In this document: one piece after another, positions 28,091 to 43,000 of the stretch | Position numbering within the stretch: the stretch's first letter is position 1 | How the letters are laid out: the number at the start of each line of letters is the position of its first letter | DNA from: Ficedula albicollis | Taxonomy: Eukaryota > Chordata > Aves > Passeriformes > Muscicapidae | Assembly: GCF_000247815.1 (NCBI RefSeq) | Contig: NC_021674.1 | Location: 29,948,901-30,012,900, forward strand | DNA: 64,000 bases | Direction of reading: 5' to 3' | Program-made: the position numbers and the translations under genes | The notes under the pieces: generated by a model | The model's input: the letters and a program-made list of their open reading frames with translations, nothing else | The model's database searches: none | What the model was told of the DNA's origin: nothing

Positions 28091-31000
28091 CTAACATAAG
28101 CAAAGAAGGAAACAAAAGGAATGAACATAGAACTAATCACCTCTTTAAATGACTCCATCAGAAAAAAGTAAGGATACCACACTACTGAGTAAAGCTGGAA
28201 GTGCTTTAAACCTGCAATATTATTGCTTCCAATGATCCAATTATCTCATTAATCCATTGTAAGCCATTCCACATTTAAAATAATGATGACGTTCATTTTT
28301 GCTTGTAGAAAAAAAGCTCTTTTATGCACCAGAAAATCTTACCTTCATTATTTTGCTCTAAATTGTATTCACCTGCAATACTGATTGTACTCTATGCCCT
28401 ACCAGTACTAACAATTAAGCTGACTTTGCTTATCAGCCATGAAACAGCTGAAAAGACTGGCTTTCTGCTCAATATTGCACCACAGGTATTCTTAAGAGTT
28501 CCAACTTCTGGTTTGATTTAAAAATTATTATGTCTTGGATTGTTTTTGTTCTTTGAATATTTAGATGGATTCTTTTTATTTCATACAAAACCAAATGTTT
28601 ATTCAGAATTGAAAACAACACTTAAAGCAAGTTTGAAACTCTATTTTTCCCTCTTTTAAATAGCAATTACAGTATCTCATTCCAGATACTAGCTTTCCTT
28701 AAAGCTACAAAGTATGCTAATCTAGTTACAGGTTCTGGGTTAAACTGTGTAACCTCTGCACTGGTTTGGAAGTTTATCCCAGATTTTGCAACTGCTAAAC
28801 AAGAACAGAATTAGATCTTCCTGTTCCACCAGCAAAGTCCTTGCCACTTGACTGAAGAAAGAACCTCCATTAGCTTATAACACATAAGGCAGAGGACATA
28901 AAATTTCACACTTGTTACTCTAGATCAAGGCAGGAGTCCACAGTAATAAGTTCATTATGGTGTGTACTTTAGCTAGGAAGTAAGCTCACTGTAGGTGGGT
29001 CACTTAAAGGGGACTTTCTCTGGAGAGATGCTTTTTCTTTTATTTTAGGATCTCGTACTGACTAGCAAGAGACTAAGTAGGTTGATGGCAGTTTCAGCAC
29101 AGATTTGTCATCATGCCCAGGCTTTTGAAACCTTCATATTCTGAGGGACACTTCCTAGGGAACCAGCTGCTGTATGTCTTCTTTCTTTGCTTATTCACTG
29201 TGAAACACTGAATTTGAGAGGCAGTCCTAAAAAAGGAGCAAAGCCTTACTAATTTAAGCCTTACTAAAACTAATTGTCTTCCCCTGGTGGCTACCTCTAT
29301 CAGTGCTTGTCAGCTCTGGGCTACAAAGCCCTTGTATTGAATGTTCTGTTAGAACCAGCTGCATCTCTGTGTTCCTGACAATCTGTCAGAATCCAGAATC
29401 TCACCTCCACTGTCACAACCAAATGGGTCAGAAGGAAAAATGCTGAGACAGATGCTTGTATTTTACCATGCTAAGGGGGTTTTGTTGTGTGAAAAGGTGC
29501 ACAAAGACACCAGAGAAAGACACTGTGAAGACACAGAAGAATGAGGGAGAATGGTCAGACAAAGGTAGAAATGCAGGAACCATGGTGTCTGCAGGAAAAG
29601 AATTGACCATATTACTGCTCCAGTACTTGGCAGCTTTTGTGGGCATGGAAAACAATAAGGCAGCACTGGGTAAAAGCTGCTGTAGGCATTTACTGGCAAA
29701 TCCTGAATGAAAGCATGACCATAGTGACTGACAGAATAAGTCAATGAGCAATAGAAATAGGTACCTTTAGGTCAGTCAAAGGAAGGAAATGAGTCTTTAC
29801 TCCAGCTAGACATGGCAGGCTTGAGCTATGATACAAATAGCCTGCAAAATTGAGATAAAGTGAATGGAAGACCTGAACAAAAGACAGTAGGGTCTGTCTT
29901 AGGAATGGATATGACTGGCATAATACCAGTTTTCACTCCAGGAGTTAGGAAGAGGGTAGGGAGCAACTCTGCTTGCCTGGGTTGAATTGAGCTTTCACCC
30001 AGATGGCTTTGAAATTGGTTAAGATTTATTTTTCAGAGGCAGTTCCTGAGCACAGAAGTAGATCTTTCAGCAAAATAATTATCCTAGTAACTTCCCTGTG
30101 TTGGTAAGATTTCCCAGAAATAAGCTATACAGTAAAAAGGATACCAATAACAAAGCTCCTATGATGTGTTGATTTTGGCTGGGATAGAGTTAATCTTCTT
30201 CACAGCAACTAGTATGGGTCTACATTTTGCATCTGTGCTGAAAACAGTTTTAGTAATATAGAGATGCTTTTGTTATTGCTGAGCAGGGCTTGCACAGTGC
30301 CAAGGTTTTTTCAGCTTCTCATCCCACCCTGACAGCAGGCAGAGGCTGGAGGTGTGCAAGAAGTTGGGAGGACACGTGCCTGCCAGTGGGAAGTAGCTTC
30401 AGTAGTCTTGATCTCAACCCAAGAGTTTTCTCACTTTTATTCCTTCAATCATCACACCAAAGCGGAGCGAGCAAGTGGCTGCACGGTGCGTAGTTACTGT
30501 CTGAGGTTAAACCATGACATAGGAGAAAGGGGAAGAAAAATGTTTATGCAGGATATTTTAAAAGAGAAAGGAAATAGGTGGGAGAACTTGAAAAAGATGG
30601 TCATGGAGATTAAAGTTGAAGATCTCTCACAGAGGGGTCTTGATTGAGTTTTATGCAGCTAATGGGGAAGGAAGTTGACAGTGAATCTGGAATCTAATTA
30701 TAAAAAAGTGCTAAATTTTGGCAAAAAAATCTCAGCAAGTGACAGTGAAAGGAAAGTAGGTCTAAAATGGGATGGAACTGAGCTAATAGAAGAGTTTAAT
30801 TAATAGTTTCTATACAGGATGAAAACAAACAAACAAAAAAAAAAGCAAAAGGGAGGATTGGGCAGTATTTCAAGAACTCAGGAGTTCTGGCATCAGGACA
30901 GGTTCTTTAAAGTAGAAGAAACTGAATTGTACTTCCATTGTGACAAGAAGGCAAAAAGGAGAACCAAGGCTACAGAGAATGAAATATGAACCATCTTCAG

Positions 31001-34000
31001 CTAAGTGGTAGAAACCATCTCTGTGGTTTAAAATATTTCTTATAGAAAGCAGCACTAAAAGCAGAAAAACTGGTCATATTAAGCTTTTGCAAAGAACAGT
31101 AGTGGTAACAGGCAATCTCATGAGATCCTACTGTTGGATTCAGAGCAATTTCAGAGAAAATCCAGAAATCTTTCAGGCAAACTAAGACTGAAATATGAAC
31201 AAATTCAAATTTTTTTTCCAAAGTAGATATTAGAAAAGGACATTAATATTACTTCTATCTTCATTTCTACTATTGATCTGGGCACCGGGACTTGCAAAGA
31301 ACTTACATTCTGTACAGTTAAGGAAAAAGAAAAGGAGTCAATGAGTCACAGACAAAAATAAAATGTAGACCACATTACAGTGTGTCAGAAGACAGTTTCT
31401 CATTTAGCTTAGTAAAAGAATTCTCATATAGTTTAGAACAGACAAGACAGTTTCTCATTTAGCTTAGGAAAAGAATTCTCATATAGTTTAGAACAGACTT
31501 TACTTAAACTCTTCACAAATATTTTTTTTAATGGACATTGATGACCAGACTTGACAAAATCCTACTCCTCTCTTTAAACAAAAGTTGGAACAAGCAAAAT
31601 AATTAATCCTAGACTGCTGGTGAAGCTGAATTCATCATATTTAGATTTTATGAACTACATTACAAAGGTAAAAGAATTATTGTAACAAGAGATTTGGAGC
31701 ATTTCTTAGAAACATAGATAAGCTATTACACAGTCAGCTCCCTCAAATGAAACAAGCCTGCCTGTTTGAGGGCTTGAAATGAAGTCTGGGTTATGATGTA
31801 ACTTTGCCCTTACTTAATGTGAAGGAAGCTATTGAGCATTACACATGAGAGGCTTGGCTGCAGCTGCACAAGGGATGTATGAGCAAATGCCAAGGTGAAT
31901 CAAAAGAAATACATGATCCACCAGCAGACGGTGCTGCATCTCAGGATTGAAGTACACCTGTAAAGCCATACAAGGAATTTGAAACAAATATTCTCTAATT
32001 CATGACATGCAGCAAATGACATTCATTCCCAACAGTGAAGCCTGCTGCTAACTCACCTCTGATTTTGGTAAGCAGTAGAATTAATAGATTCACTTCAATA
32101 AAATCTTATCCACAACCTACAAAAGTGAGCAGGCTCTTGCAAGGCTTAATTCAGGATGCCTGCTGCTTTCCTGTTCACTCCAGCCTGGCCATAACGACAC
32201 AAGTAGCACATTTTTCTACTGATTCTAGTTCCTTGATGAGGCCTGTTTCTCAATAAGTGATCTTGAATTACCATGTCATCATTAAAAGTAGCGTTGTTGT
32301 GAGTGTAAAACATATTGATGTGCATTTAATTTAATAATGTATTGACTAAATGAGTAGTGTTTGCTTCCCTTACAAACCTGGCTGCTGAATGAATGAATGA
32401 ATAATAGTCACTTAGGAGGTAAATGGGATTCCTGCAATACTGAAATAGAACAATACCCTTTCCCACATCAAGGCTGGGATTCAGCAGAAGTCAGAGAAGA
32501 TGGTACTTGCAATCAATTAACTCAAAGCCAAAGGAACATTTCTTCTGGGTCTGTGAGTTTACCACTCTGTGAAGTTCAATTTTAATGACAGTGATGATGC
32601 CTTCAAGCAGCTGGGCTACAGGGAAACCAAATAAAACCAAACTGCACAGCAATAGCCACGAGGATTCTCCAGCTTCATCAGCAAGCTGAGCTGAGTTCAT
32701 AGAATAAAATGGGCTCCACTCTCACATTCACAAAACAAGCAAATAAGAAGCACTATGAGACAGATTAAGAACAGCTGTAACTCTGTAAAAGATGTAAAAG
32801 AATCCACCAGTGCAAACTACATAATTGTAAGCAAGACTATTTGTGAGATTCCACATTTACAAATAGTGACTGTAAATTATACTGCCTGAATTCCTTCCAA
32901 ACACATTTATCTGATGAGTTATCCCACAGAGCTGTACAGGGAAGGATACGTAAAAAAAAAGTCCTTAACAAGGAAAATTTGTAGTTCAAGACCACTTTCA
33001 ATTTCCTTTTCCTATAGTGTATGCTGATAAGGCAAATTCGAACAAATAGTATCTCTCTTACCTCATTATTGATGAAACAGTAAAGAATTGCAACCATCAG
33101 CCCCTGAAATCAACAAAAACAAGAACGGTGAGCAGAGCAATTTCCTCACTTTGCCCAATTCAGTGGCAGAGGGCTAGAGACTCCACACTGACACATCTCT
33201 GACAAGACTGAAAGGTGGAGAATCCTTGGTCCCTGTCAACTCTGACGGCAGAGCACAGGTTTGATCAAACTATGTCTCAAAGCACATGGCCTTAGGAAAA
33301 AGGAGCTGTTGTTTTCTTCAATCTGTTATTTTTGTCTCACAATATCTTTCCCCTTCTTCCTTACAAAGCAAAGGTTTCAAGTCTTAAACACTTCATGAGT
33401 AATTCACAGCAGTCTTAAATACAGTTCTGTGCTTGATAAACAGGGAACAAGTGAGTGTGCAGGGAAACAGAATAATAACTTCCTTACACAAGGAGTCTCA
33501 TTTGAAATGGCTTTACCTAAGGCAACAGTTAAATAAAAATCACAATGAGCCTATGTCCTCCTCACATGCAGTTATAGCTGGAGACAGCTACCTCTCCCAG
33601 CACAGATTTTCCAAGGAGTACCAGAAATACTGGAAAAAGCACAAAATATGCTTTCAGCAATGCCACTGTACAATTACAGGAAATCACAGACAATTTTGCT
33701 ATTGCCCTGAGGTGAACCATAGGAAGTAAACATTAATATGTGGACAGGAATACCAGCTTATTGTAGTAAAGCTGGCTGTTAAAAATTAGTCCTTACACTT
33801 TCCCTTCCACTATCATAATCCTGTAACATCCAGTGCTAAACTGAGAAATATAAGGAACAGGGAGTATGCAACGAATGAAAGAGAAAGAAGGCCCCCAAAC
33901 AGCAGTTAAAAAATTTCTTACGCCCATGGGCACACTGTGAGTGCTACCTGGAATGAAGCAAAGGAGAGCTCAGTAAAGAGCTTCACGAACCGCAGCATCC

Positions 34001-37000
34001 CTCTGGCATGCTCGTCAGTAATAAAGGCAAAGATGACCTCATGGGTCCCCAGCAGTGGGATCAGAGTCAGCGTAGACTTGGCCAACCTAAGATCACAAAG
34101 AAATTAAAAAGCACAGTGCCACTGAATAGTCCATTGTTGATCCAAATGATCACTGGGAGTCACCATTTCTGTATTCTGTTTCTGACACAGTTTGAACTTT
34201 GGTAAGTTGCTGCACCACTTTGTGATGCAGGGTCCTCCTCCAGAAGCTGTAGGATAAAAACCTCATCAGAATAACCTTAGTAAGTTCCTGTAAGTTTTAG
34301 CCTCCCCTAGCACTTTACTGCAGATCATTTATTGGTGAGAACAAAGCTGTGTATCCAGCTACTGGCTGTATTTCACCAGGAAAATCTTCCAAACTCAGTA
34401 AGAAGCCATATGCTTTCTTGTACCTGTGATGCCTTTCCTCTGTATTATTTTCTCCACCTGTAGTTGGGAAAGACAACCAAAACCTATCTTCTTGATGACC
34501 TGAAAGACATAATCTATCAATAACTGGAATCCTTTAAAAATACCTTGGCAATGTGAGGAGTACTTGGTATTCCTTCCCTCCTTGGTGGTATATTAAATCT
34601 TCTAAATATTGTAACTATCTGTAACTGAAGCACACTTTGTCAAAGCAATCAAAGTGTCTAGAAATGAGTGATGGCAAGTTCAAAGACACAGCTAGCAAAG
34701 GATGAAAGACAAACTAATCTAAAATAAATTATTCTTTACCTGTGAGAGAGTTCAAGGTACACAACCACAGGAAAAAAATCCACAAGAATGATCCTTAATT
34801 CTCTTTTGATAGACATACATGCCAGCCACCCAACAGGTTAGTAAAAGATGCCTGGGGATCATGTGGGAGCTTCCTGAGCCACAGAACTTGCCAACATCTA
34901 ACAACAACCTGTCTTGAGACAAGTCAGTAGATGCAAAATCACTCAATTAGCAGGGCTGTCAGACCTCTGTAGATCTGTGTGCCTGAGGGCTGTTGGCTGC
35001 TATTCTGAATCATGTAACCACTCTGGCTGGAAGGCACCTCTGGAAGTCTCTAGCCCAACTCCAGTTCACAGCAGGTTAATCAATGCTGTGTCCAGCCAAG
35101 CTTTGAGTATATCCAAGGTCCTCCAAAGCCCCCTTTGGACCTCTCTTCCAGCATCAGACCACTCTGACTGTGAATTTGTTTTCACCTGGACGTGCAGGGG
35201 GAATTTCTCTCGCTATAACTTGTGACTTCTGCCCTTGTCCTTTCACTGTGACCCTCTGAAAATACTATATTTTCTGTAAAAGTGGACTTGGAATCAAAGC
35301 CTCCTGCTCAGACAAGTCCTCATCTCTGCTTTGAACTCTCAAGACACATTAGGAATTCCAAAATGTTATGTGAGGTAAAGAAGGTAGGTAACATACACGG
35401 CAATTCTACACTGATAAGAAACAACCAAAATATGTGCTGTATCTAGTTTAGAAGGCTGCAGCATTGAAATACCCAATGTAAAATAGCTAAGTCCAGTGCC
35501 AGCAGCAGTCCACATACCTGAGCATGTAGCTCCACACTTCAAGTGGCAACTTGTTATTCTTACATTGTTTTTCAGATTGCAGTACAAAAGTCATGATGCA
35601 GAAATGAAGGATGCAAGCATGAATCTTAGAAAGGTGATTAAGTAACAGGAAGAATACAGACAGGGACAGACTGACTGCAAACCAAAAACTGAACGTATCT
35701 GTGATAGCCCTGACATTCCCTTGAAACAGCTCATGCATTCAAGATTGAAAGTTTTCCCAATAACAACTGCCAAGAAGAACAAGGAGTAAAACTCAAAATG
35801 ATCCCATCTCGTCTTCCTTGAAGTGAAAGCTTTCATTTCTACCAATTCATATGATTTTGTTCAAATTAGAATAAGATAGGATATTCCAGCTGGGAGGAAC
35901 CTATGACAACCATCTGTTCAAAACTTAAAGCACGTTCTTAAGAGCACTGTCCAAATGCCTCTTAAACACTGACAGGCTTGGGGCATTGACCACCTCTCTA
36001 GGAAGCCTGTTCCAGGGTTTGACCATACTCTATACTCTCTATACTCTAGTATAGAAATACTTCCTAATGTCCAATCTGAGCCACCCCCAGTGCAGCTGTG
36101 AACTATCCCACATGTCGTATCACTGCATACCCTGGAGAAGAGCTCAGCACCTTCCTCTCCACTTCTACTCTTCAGGGATCTATAGAAAGGAATGAGGTCA
36201 TCCCTCAGAGCTCTTTGATCCAAACTAGACAAGTCAAAGTCCTCAGCCAGTCCTCACAGCACATTCCTTCCAGCCCTTACACCAGCTTTGCTGCCCTCCT
36301 CTGGGTGATTTCAAGGACTCTAGCATTCACTTGCATGTGCTGCAGGTATTTTAAAAACATCTGCTTAACTAATATTCATCCAGTCTAATGGGGACTGTAA
36401 AAGTGACAGACATCGAGCCTTCTGTTTATAACACAGGTGAAATACCTGCCCTGGTTTCACTGAGACTTTTCAGTGGACTGACTGTCCAAGCAGTTACACT
36501 AATGCATGACACCACACCTGTGCCTTAGTCAAGGGCTGTGCTCTTTAACCACCTTTGTCAATCCACTCTTTTCATGTATGTCCTTGTCTAATTTTATTCT
36601 GATGAGCATGAAAAGTGTCAGACCACCTTAAGACATACCTGCATTTTATGTCAGTTTTGCACATCAAATTAGCCTGCAGTTTGGAGATGATGATGCATAT
36701 AACTCTGATGAAGATGAGGAAATTCACCTGGAGAAATGAAAGAAGAATTTATATCACCATCAATAAACACATGTGCATAAGTAATCAAAAACACTGGTTT
36801 GTGTATGCATGTGTAGGTCTGTGTGCATCCTGATATGCAGCAGCTGCAGAATTTATCATGGAACTCAACTCCTTGCTAAGGAATTGTGGTCTAACTGTGA
36901 ATGAACAAGCCACCCTTGAAAACACAGGCTTCATTACACAAAGCAGGGGACCCTACTTACTCTCTGAGGAGTGAGACACAGTGAAACTGTGGGTTGGCCC

Positions 37001-40000
37001 ATCTGCCTTGTCCAGAGGTCTGATCCTGACACAGTACTGTGCCTGCAGGACATTTCTACAGAATGCCACGCATTTTGCAGCTCTTTTGTAGCCCAGCATC
37101 TGAAATAGTATCTTTGGTCTCCCTGAACTACCTTCCTGCTCATGGGGGAGTTAATGCTGCAGAATGCTGTTCTGTTATCATGTCCTGCCACTACAACATG
37201 ACAGCTTGTGGCCAAATTGAAGAAACAAAACGTTAGGCTGAAATTTCAGTGACAGAAACCAACTTGGCTTCATGAAATCTCATTTGTGAATGAAAATGTC
37301 AATAGCCTCAAAGGTTATTAGCCTTTGGACATGCACAATGGCTACGTGTGCATCTTTGTACATATTGTGCTGTTCTCAGGGAAATGTGCCATCTCACAGC
37401 ACACTCTCAGACTCACCCCGATGGCAATGAGAATGGGCAGTCTGATGATTAGCCAGTAATTCATGTTGTAGTTTCTGGTCCAGCAACTGGTAGGAGGACA
37501 AAAGGAAAAGTTTTCAGTACATTACTAAAATCTCTTGCTTTTCATTCTGTTCCAGCAATGCAGATGGAAAACAATATTAAGGACTAGATACCAGGAAAGC
37601 ACATCACGCTGACATGGAAACAGATGCAGCTGCTTCTGAGAAACACTGAATGCTTCGTACTATTGCAGCTATCATCATCCAACTGGATACTACTCACCAG
37701 CCTTTCTTGCCCACTAATGGCTAGCTCCCCTCCACAATTTACTATGAATTATCATCCATTAGTTTTGAAGATTTATTCCATTAAAACCAAGGTCATATTT
37801 GTCATTTGGCTGAAAGGAGAAGGAGGGGAATCTGTTTTGAGTCTGATCTTTCTGATGTCGGTCTTTGCTTCCTTGTCCTGCACTATTTTTTGTTATTCTT
37901 CAATCTCCAATGTCAGATCATCTTATTTAATTGCTTTAATTACCATCATTATTCTCATATCAGTATTGAGATCAGTCATCTATTTTATCTGTCCTTATTT
38001 CCAAAAAGGAGTTACTAGTTTCAACCATGGGAAAGCAATTGCAGCTGCAAACTTCAGCTCCTTCAGTGCACATGCACAAGGTTTCAGGCCCAGTTTTAAA
38101 AACTACAAACAAGAAAAATCAAAAATGGGAGCAACAGCTCCTAACTTTTGCTGGCCTGAGCCTTCTGCCAAGTAAGTAGCATGCTGCAACAATATAATAC
38201 TTCGTTTACTACATGAGTCTTATTTCAGCTTTTAAAATTCCTGTCTCCTTAAGCAAAACAGGAGGAAAATGACAGGAAAAGTTGTGGCAGCCACAGTTTG
38301 GGACCATTGGTCTGAAGTGAACCTTAAACTGAGGGTTTGTACATGTAGTTATTTTCCTCTGGCCACAGCCAGCCACCACCTCTGTCTGCTGGGCCATGCT
38401 GGTGTAGGATAGCCCAGCTGTTAGGGCAGTGCTCATGCACCACTTTGCTTGTTGCTGCAGTGACAGCATTCTTAATTTTTCTCTTAAATAACTTTGTTAG
38501 CCTCCTGCTCAGCATTACTCAAAAGCAACAGTCACCAGGAAAGCCAGCAGGTTTCTGAAACTACATAAAACATAGGTTCCTTCCCAAATACGGTTTCTCT
38601 TCATCTCCAAATCTGTTCTGCTGAAACGTTTTGTGCCAAAACACAGAGTTTTCCCTAAGGCTTCTTAACAGACCTATGAAAGTTCAGCTTGGGTGATGCT
38701 GATGGAGCTGAAACCCTCTCCAGCCTTGTAGTGGGACAGTCTAAGAGAAAAGAGCAAACCATGCAGCACCTGGGAGGGAACCATGCTACAAGCACACACC
38801 CACGTGCTCCCTTACTAGAGAGGAAAGGTAGCAACCTGGCTGTAGCAATTCCACATTCCCTTGCAGGGACTGCAAGTCAGAGAAGGTCTTGGGATAGATA
38901 TCATTTTTTTCCTTCAGTTTCAGTTTAATGTGTACAAAAAGCATATTATTGCCACCATCAGCCTCCAATTGAATTGCACTTTAGGTATTGGACAAAAAAG
39001 GTGTGCAGACTGTGTGTGCAGTCAGTTTACCTGAGCCAGAATCTGAGTTACAGTATTTCTTAATTGGTACACAGGATTGGGAGCCAGCTTCATGGAACCT
39101 TTGAAATTAATTTTATTTGAACACCTCAAGACTGATTAGATAACAGGCATTAGCTGGAAGTGGAGTTCTAATTTTCTCACTAGCTGCAGTAGATGCAGAG
39201 GCAATTAAAAAAATTTATTTTTAATAACAGAGGCTGAGAAACAATTCTTAACATAACCTCTGCTACATTTCTGTGTTAACTTGCTTCCTGTGGCACACAT
39301 CAATTTTAGCTACCTTTAAATTTATACAAATATGTGCAATAAAAAAAGCATTACAGGTCAATTAAGGTGTCATGACTATTGAAGCATCCAGAAAATAAAA
39401 CTGGTAGATCTCTACATGACTTCTTGCCCATCTGTGCTTTCTGTGATTGCCACATTGATAAATACACCAATATCTGTTGTGCTTGGGATCTATCCCTACA
39501 GTTTGCTTGGCACCTCTCAGAAGATGCTTGGCAACTAATAGCCTCAGAGCCATGAATGGAGAATTTGTCTAGTGGAAAAAAATGCTAGTGGGATGTTTCT
39601 GCCTTGGTTTATCAATCCAGTATTCTCCTTCTAAAAGTGAAAACACTGAATTTTAACCTTGAATTGCTACAGGTGAATGGAAAAAAAACAATTGAAGGCT
39701 GACTGTTTTGCTCCCATGCTTAATTGCAGAAAGACTAAAAAAATATGTAAGTACCAGCTTTTTTAGGCACAGTCTAGTAACTAAGAACAACAGCTTGCCT
39801 TTAACTGCATTTGTAATCTAGACAAAATATTTTTGAATAGCTCACTTTTTAAAACACTAATTTCATTTGAAAGGAGTTTACACTTGCACATGTAAGGAAA
39901 TAAGAAGCTGCTTGTGCAACCAACCTAGTCTTGCAGGCTTCAGTCCTTTACTCAAATGGCTACGTTTAGAGGACTGCCTCAGATTCCTAGCCCTGGCCAC

Positions 40001-43000
40001 ATTTATTCCCAGTCATTCTTCATAGCCAGGGAAGTAGTTAAATCACAAATGAAATTTACAGCCTGCTGCACGGTGACAGAGCTATGGCAAACAGCATGAA
40101 AGATATCCCTGGCTGCTCCAGCAAATGCCTGCCCAAGGCACAGAAATCTTGCCTTTCACAGCAGCTGCTGCACGTGGTTATTTATTGCTGTATTTTACAA
40201 ATATTTAGACAAGATTTAGAAAATTCAATAATGTGCAAAATTGCCCCTTTTAAGATCTGCTGAAGGCAGTGAGTGACAGTTTTCCTTAATAGAAAATATA
40301 AATCAGCTCTGAGCACTGCATAATGTGGGAGGCTCAGCATGAGCACTTTGAATACATTTTCTATATCAATGGGGAGATATGCCCATGGAACGTTGCCTGC
40401 TCAGAGGCTGCATGGTCTCTACACCTATTCTGATAATTTCAACAAAACCTGCAGTACATCAGTAGAGCCACTATCTTGCTACAGAATATCATCAAGTCAA
40501 CCTTGAAAAGGAAAGTCAAAAAATCCTAGCATTGCTTAAGCCAGAAAAGGCAGCTTTGACTGAACTGGTTCAATACCATGAGGAACACACAAAAAAAAAG
40601 ACTGTTCTTAGTACCAAGAAACACCAGAAAATAGTTTGGTAGGAACACAAAAAAAAAAAAAAGACGGTTCTTAGCACCAAGAAACACCAGAAAATAGTTT
40701 GGGAACTGCTCAGAGGCTGCATGGTCTCTACACCTATTCTGATAATTTCAACAAAACCTGCAGTACATCAGTAGAGCCACTATCTTGCTACAGAATATCA
40801 TCAAGTCAACCTTGAAAAGGAAAGTCAAAAAATCCTAGCATTGCTTAAGCCAGAAAAGGCAGCTTTGACTGAACTGGTTCAATACCATGAGGAACACACA
40901 AAAAAAAAGACTGTTCTTAGTACCAAGAAACACCAGAAAATAGTTTGGTAGTGGCTCTGACTAAACTGAATTTTCACATTGCAGCATCTCTCCAGCAATA
41001 ATTGTGTCTGTGAGGGAGAAAACAAAACAAAACAAAAAACGATCTTTACAAAAGTATTGGCTAGGTACTTTGGAAATTAAGTAAGATGAAAATCCCTTAA
41101 ATAATAAATCTAAAATAAAAATGAAAGAGCATAGATTTATTTCTTTTCACAAAGGAAGATATCCAAATATTCCTAGGCAGCCACTATGTCTATAAAAGAA
41201 GAAGCCACCTTCTTCCCTTTAAGAGAAAGCAAAAACCAAAAACAACAAGCTACAGTGCTATTTGTAAAATAGCTATTTATAAAACATATACTAAGGTATT
41301 TTTTTCCAGAATAGCCACCATGGTAAAAACGGACAAAAAGTCTTTTGTGCTTTACAGCAGTCTTGTGCATGACATAGTTGACTTCAGCAAGACTAACGCA
41401 AGCAGACAGAGAATGTGCCTTTATTTTAGGAAAATCTAAATAATGGGAGCTTAAACAAGAAAAGGCAATCACTTCTCTGCTGTTAGGCATAGGCTAATCA
41501 CGACAAATTGCAGGCAGAATCCTGTGGGAGGTTGCTGTCCTCTTCTGAAACAACTGTAAAGGCTACTGCCCAAGGCACAGTATCAGGAGTGGTCTTGGTT
41601 GGGTGGGATGACTGCTATTGTTGATCCTATAAGTACAGAAAAACAAAACATACCTTTCCTTGACCTGCAAAAGAATAGATTTATTCAGACATGCAGAAAA
41701 TTCTGATCAGAAAAAAACATATGCTCCTTTCTGAAATGTTATGCAAGACCTTCAGACAAAACAGAAGCAATTATGTGAGGTTTCAGCACATTGCCAAAGC
41801 AAACCACACTGAACAGAAAGCAAACAGTGACCTGCTGGTGCACACATACAGCACAAATGAGATAGCTATAAAAATCAGAACTAAACCAACCCCTCATCTT
41901 CATAAAGGTACTTGACAGTTCCCCAGAGGATAACAAACAGCATTGGCACACCTGAAAAGAGAGGAGACAAGGCTGATATTGACATTGTGACTGGGAAAAG
42001 CAGAGAGAAGGACAACTCCCTCTTGCCCTCCCCCTCAAAAAATGATGAGCAACATAATTAACTGGTTGCAACACATTGCCATGAACAGCAGGCTCCCACC
42101 TAGTTCTCAACAGGCATGAAAAATGAACAACACAAGTGCCCCATAACAGGCATTCACCACTTCTTCTGTGGATACTTTCACAGACAAGGGAATTAAATTT
42201 TTGGAAGCTCTACTAGCCTCTGTACTCATGCTAGAGAAGGTGTAGCGTGCTCTGACCAAAACCTTTGTGCCCAAATCTCAGCTTGTGGGTCAGCGTTCAA
42301 GCAGGACCAAGTTCAGGCTGTCTACTGGTGTGGAGGCTGGAGCATGCCCAGCCCCACATGCGCCCATGGCAGAGGGAGGCTGGGCACATCCAGCACAGAG
42401 AAGTCCCAGTTCTGGCTGTGGTACTGGCGTGGACTTGAGTGGCTGCAGTGAGGACAGCAGACAAAGCTGGCAGGGAGGAGAGGCTTGGCCCTACTCTCAC
42501 CTGTCAGCACATGGGCTACAGCTGGTCAGTTCATGTGGGGTGTAAAGAACAGAGACACAAGCCAAGTGAGCTGGCACCCATTACCTGCTTTACTGTGTCA
42601 AAGGCTCTCTAACTTGTTTATGAAGAGCCTAGGTCATTAAAATAATTTTAAAGTGCATCTACCAACCAATACTCAGTACAGAGAATGATAAAAATGCACA
42701 CAAGGAAGGAAAGGTTGTGACTCAAAAGTCAGGATGAGGAATTTCTGCTTAAGGATAGATGAAGATGGCCTACTTCCTCCTTGGACAGTGTCTGATGCTG
42801 CATGTGCATTGTATAGAAAGAGCAATGCTTAGCATACTTTGTTACTTTATTCTTAAGAACCAGTAAAGTAAGGGACCATAAGAACATCAGGCTGCAGCAC
42901 TAAGTTCTGCAGAGGGCAAAACCATAGTTCGTGGCAGCAGAAGCCACAGGGAAATTGGTGATCTCCCACAGTCTGAATACCTCAAGAATTATCTTTATTG

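Larger units (their letters stand above)
28091..33061 (-). other. GLP1R intron 12
   Basis: About 5 kb, GT..AG. It holds an LTR (30165-30519) and a 55-bp tandem duplication (31391-31500). I recognise nothing else. Confidence 0.85.
34087..36638 (-). other. GLP1R intron 10
   Basis: About 2.55 kb. It contains two CR1 fragments in gene orientation (35005-35275 and 35876-36335), listed separately. Confidence 0.85.

Noticed and set aside
27758..28099. 113-codon plus-strand frame
   Set aside because: It is the antisense shadow of the last GLP1R exon.
37624..38175. 183-codon plus-strand frame in GLP1R intron 8
   Set aside because: It is Leu/Ile/Ser-rich from AT-rich DNA, with no recognisable family and no splice or promoter context.
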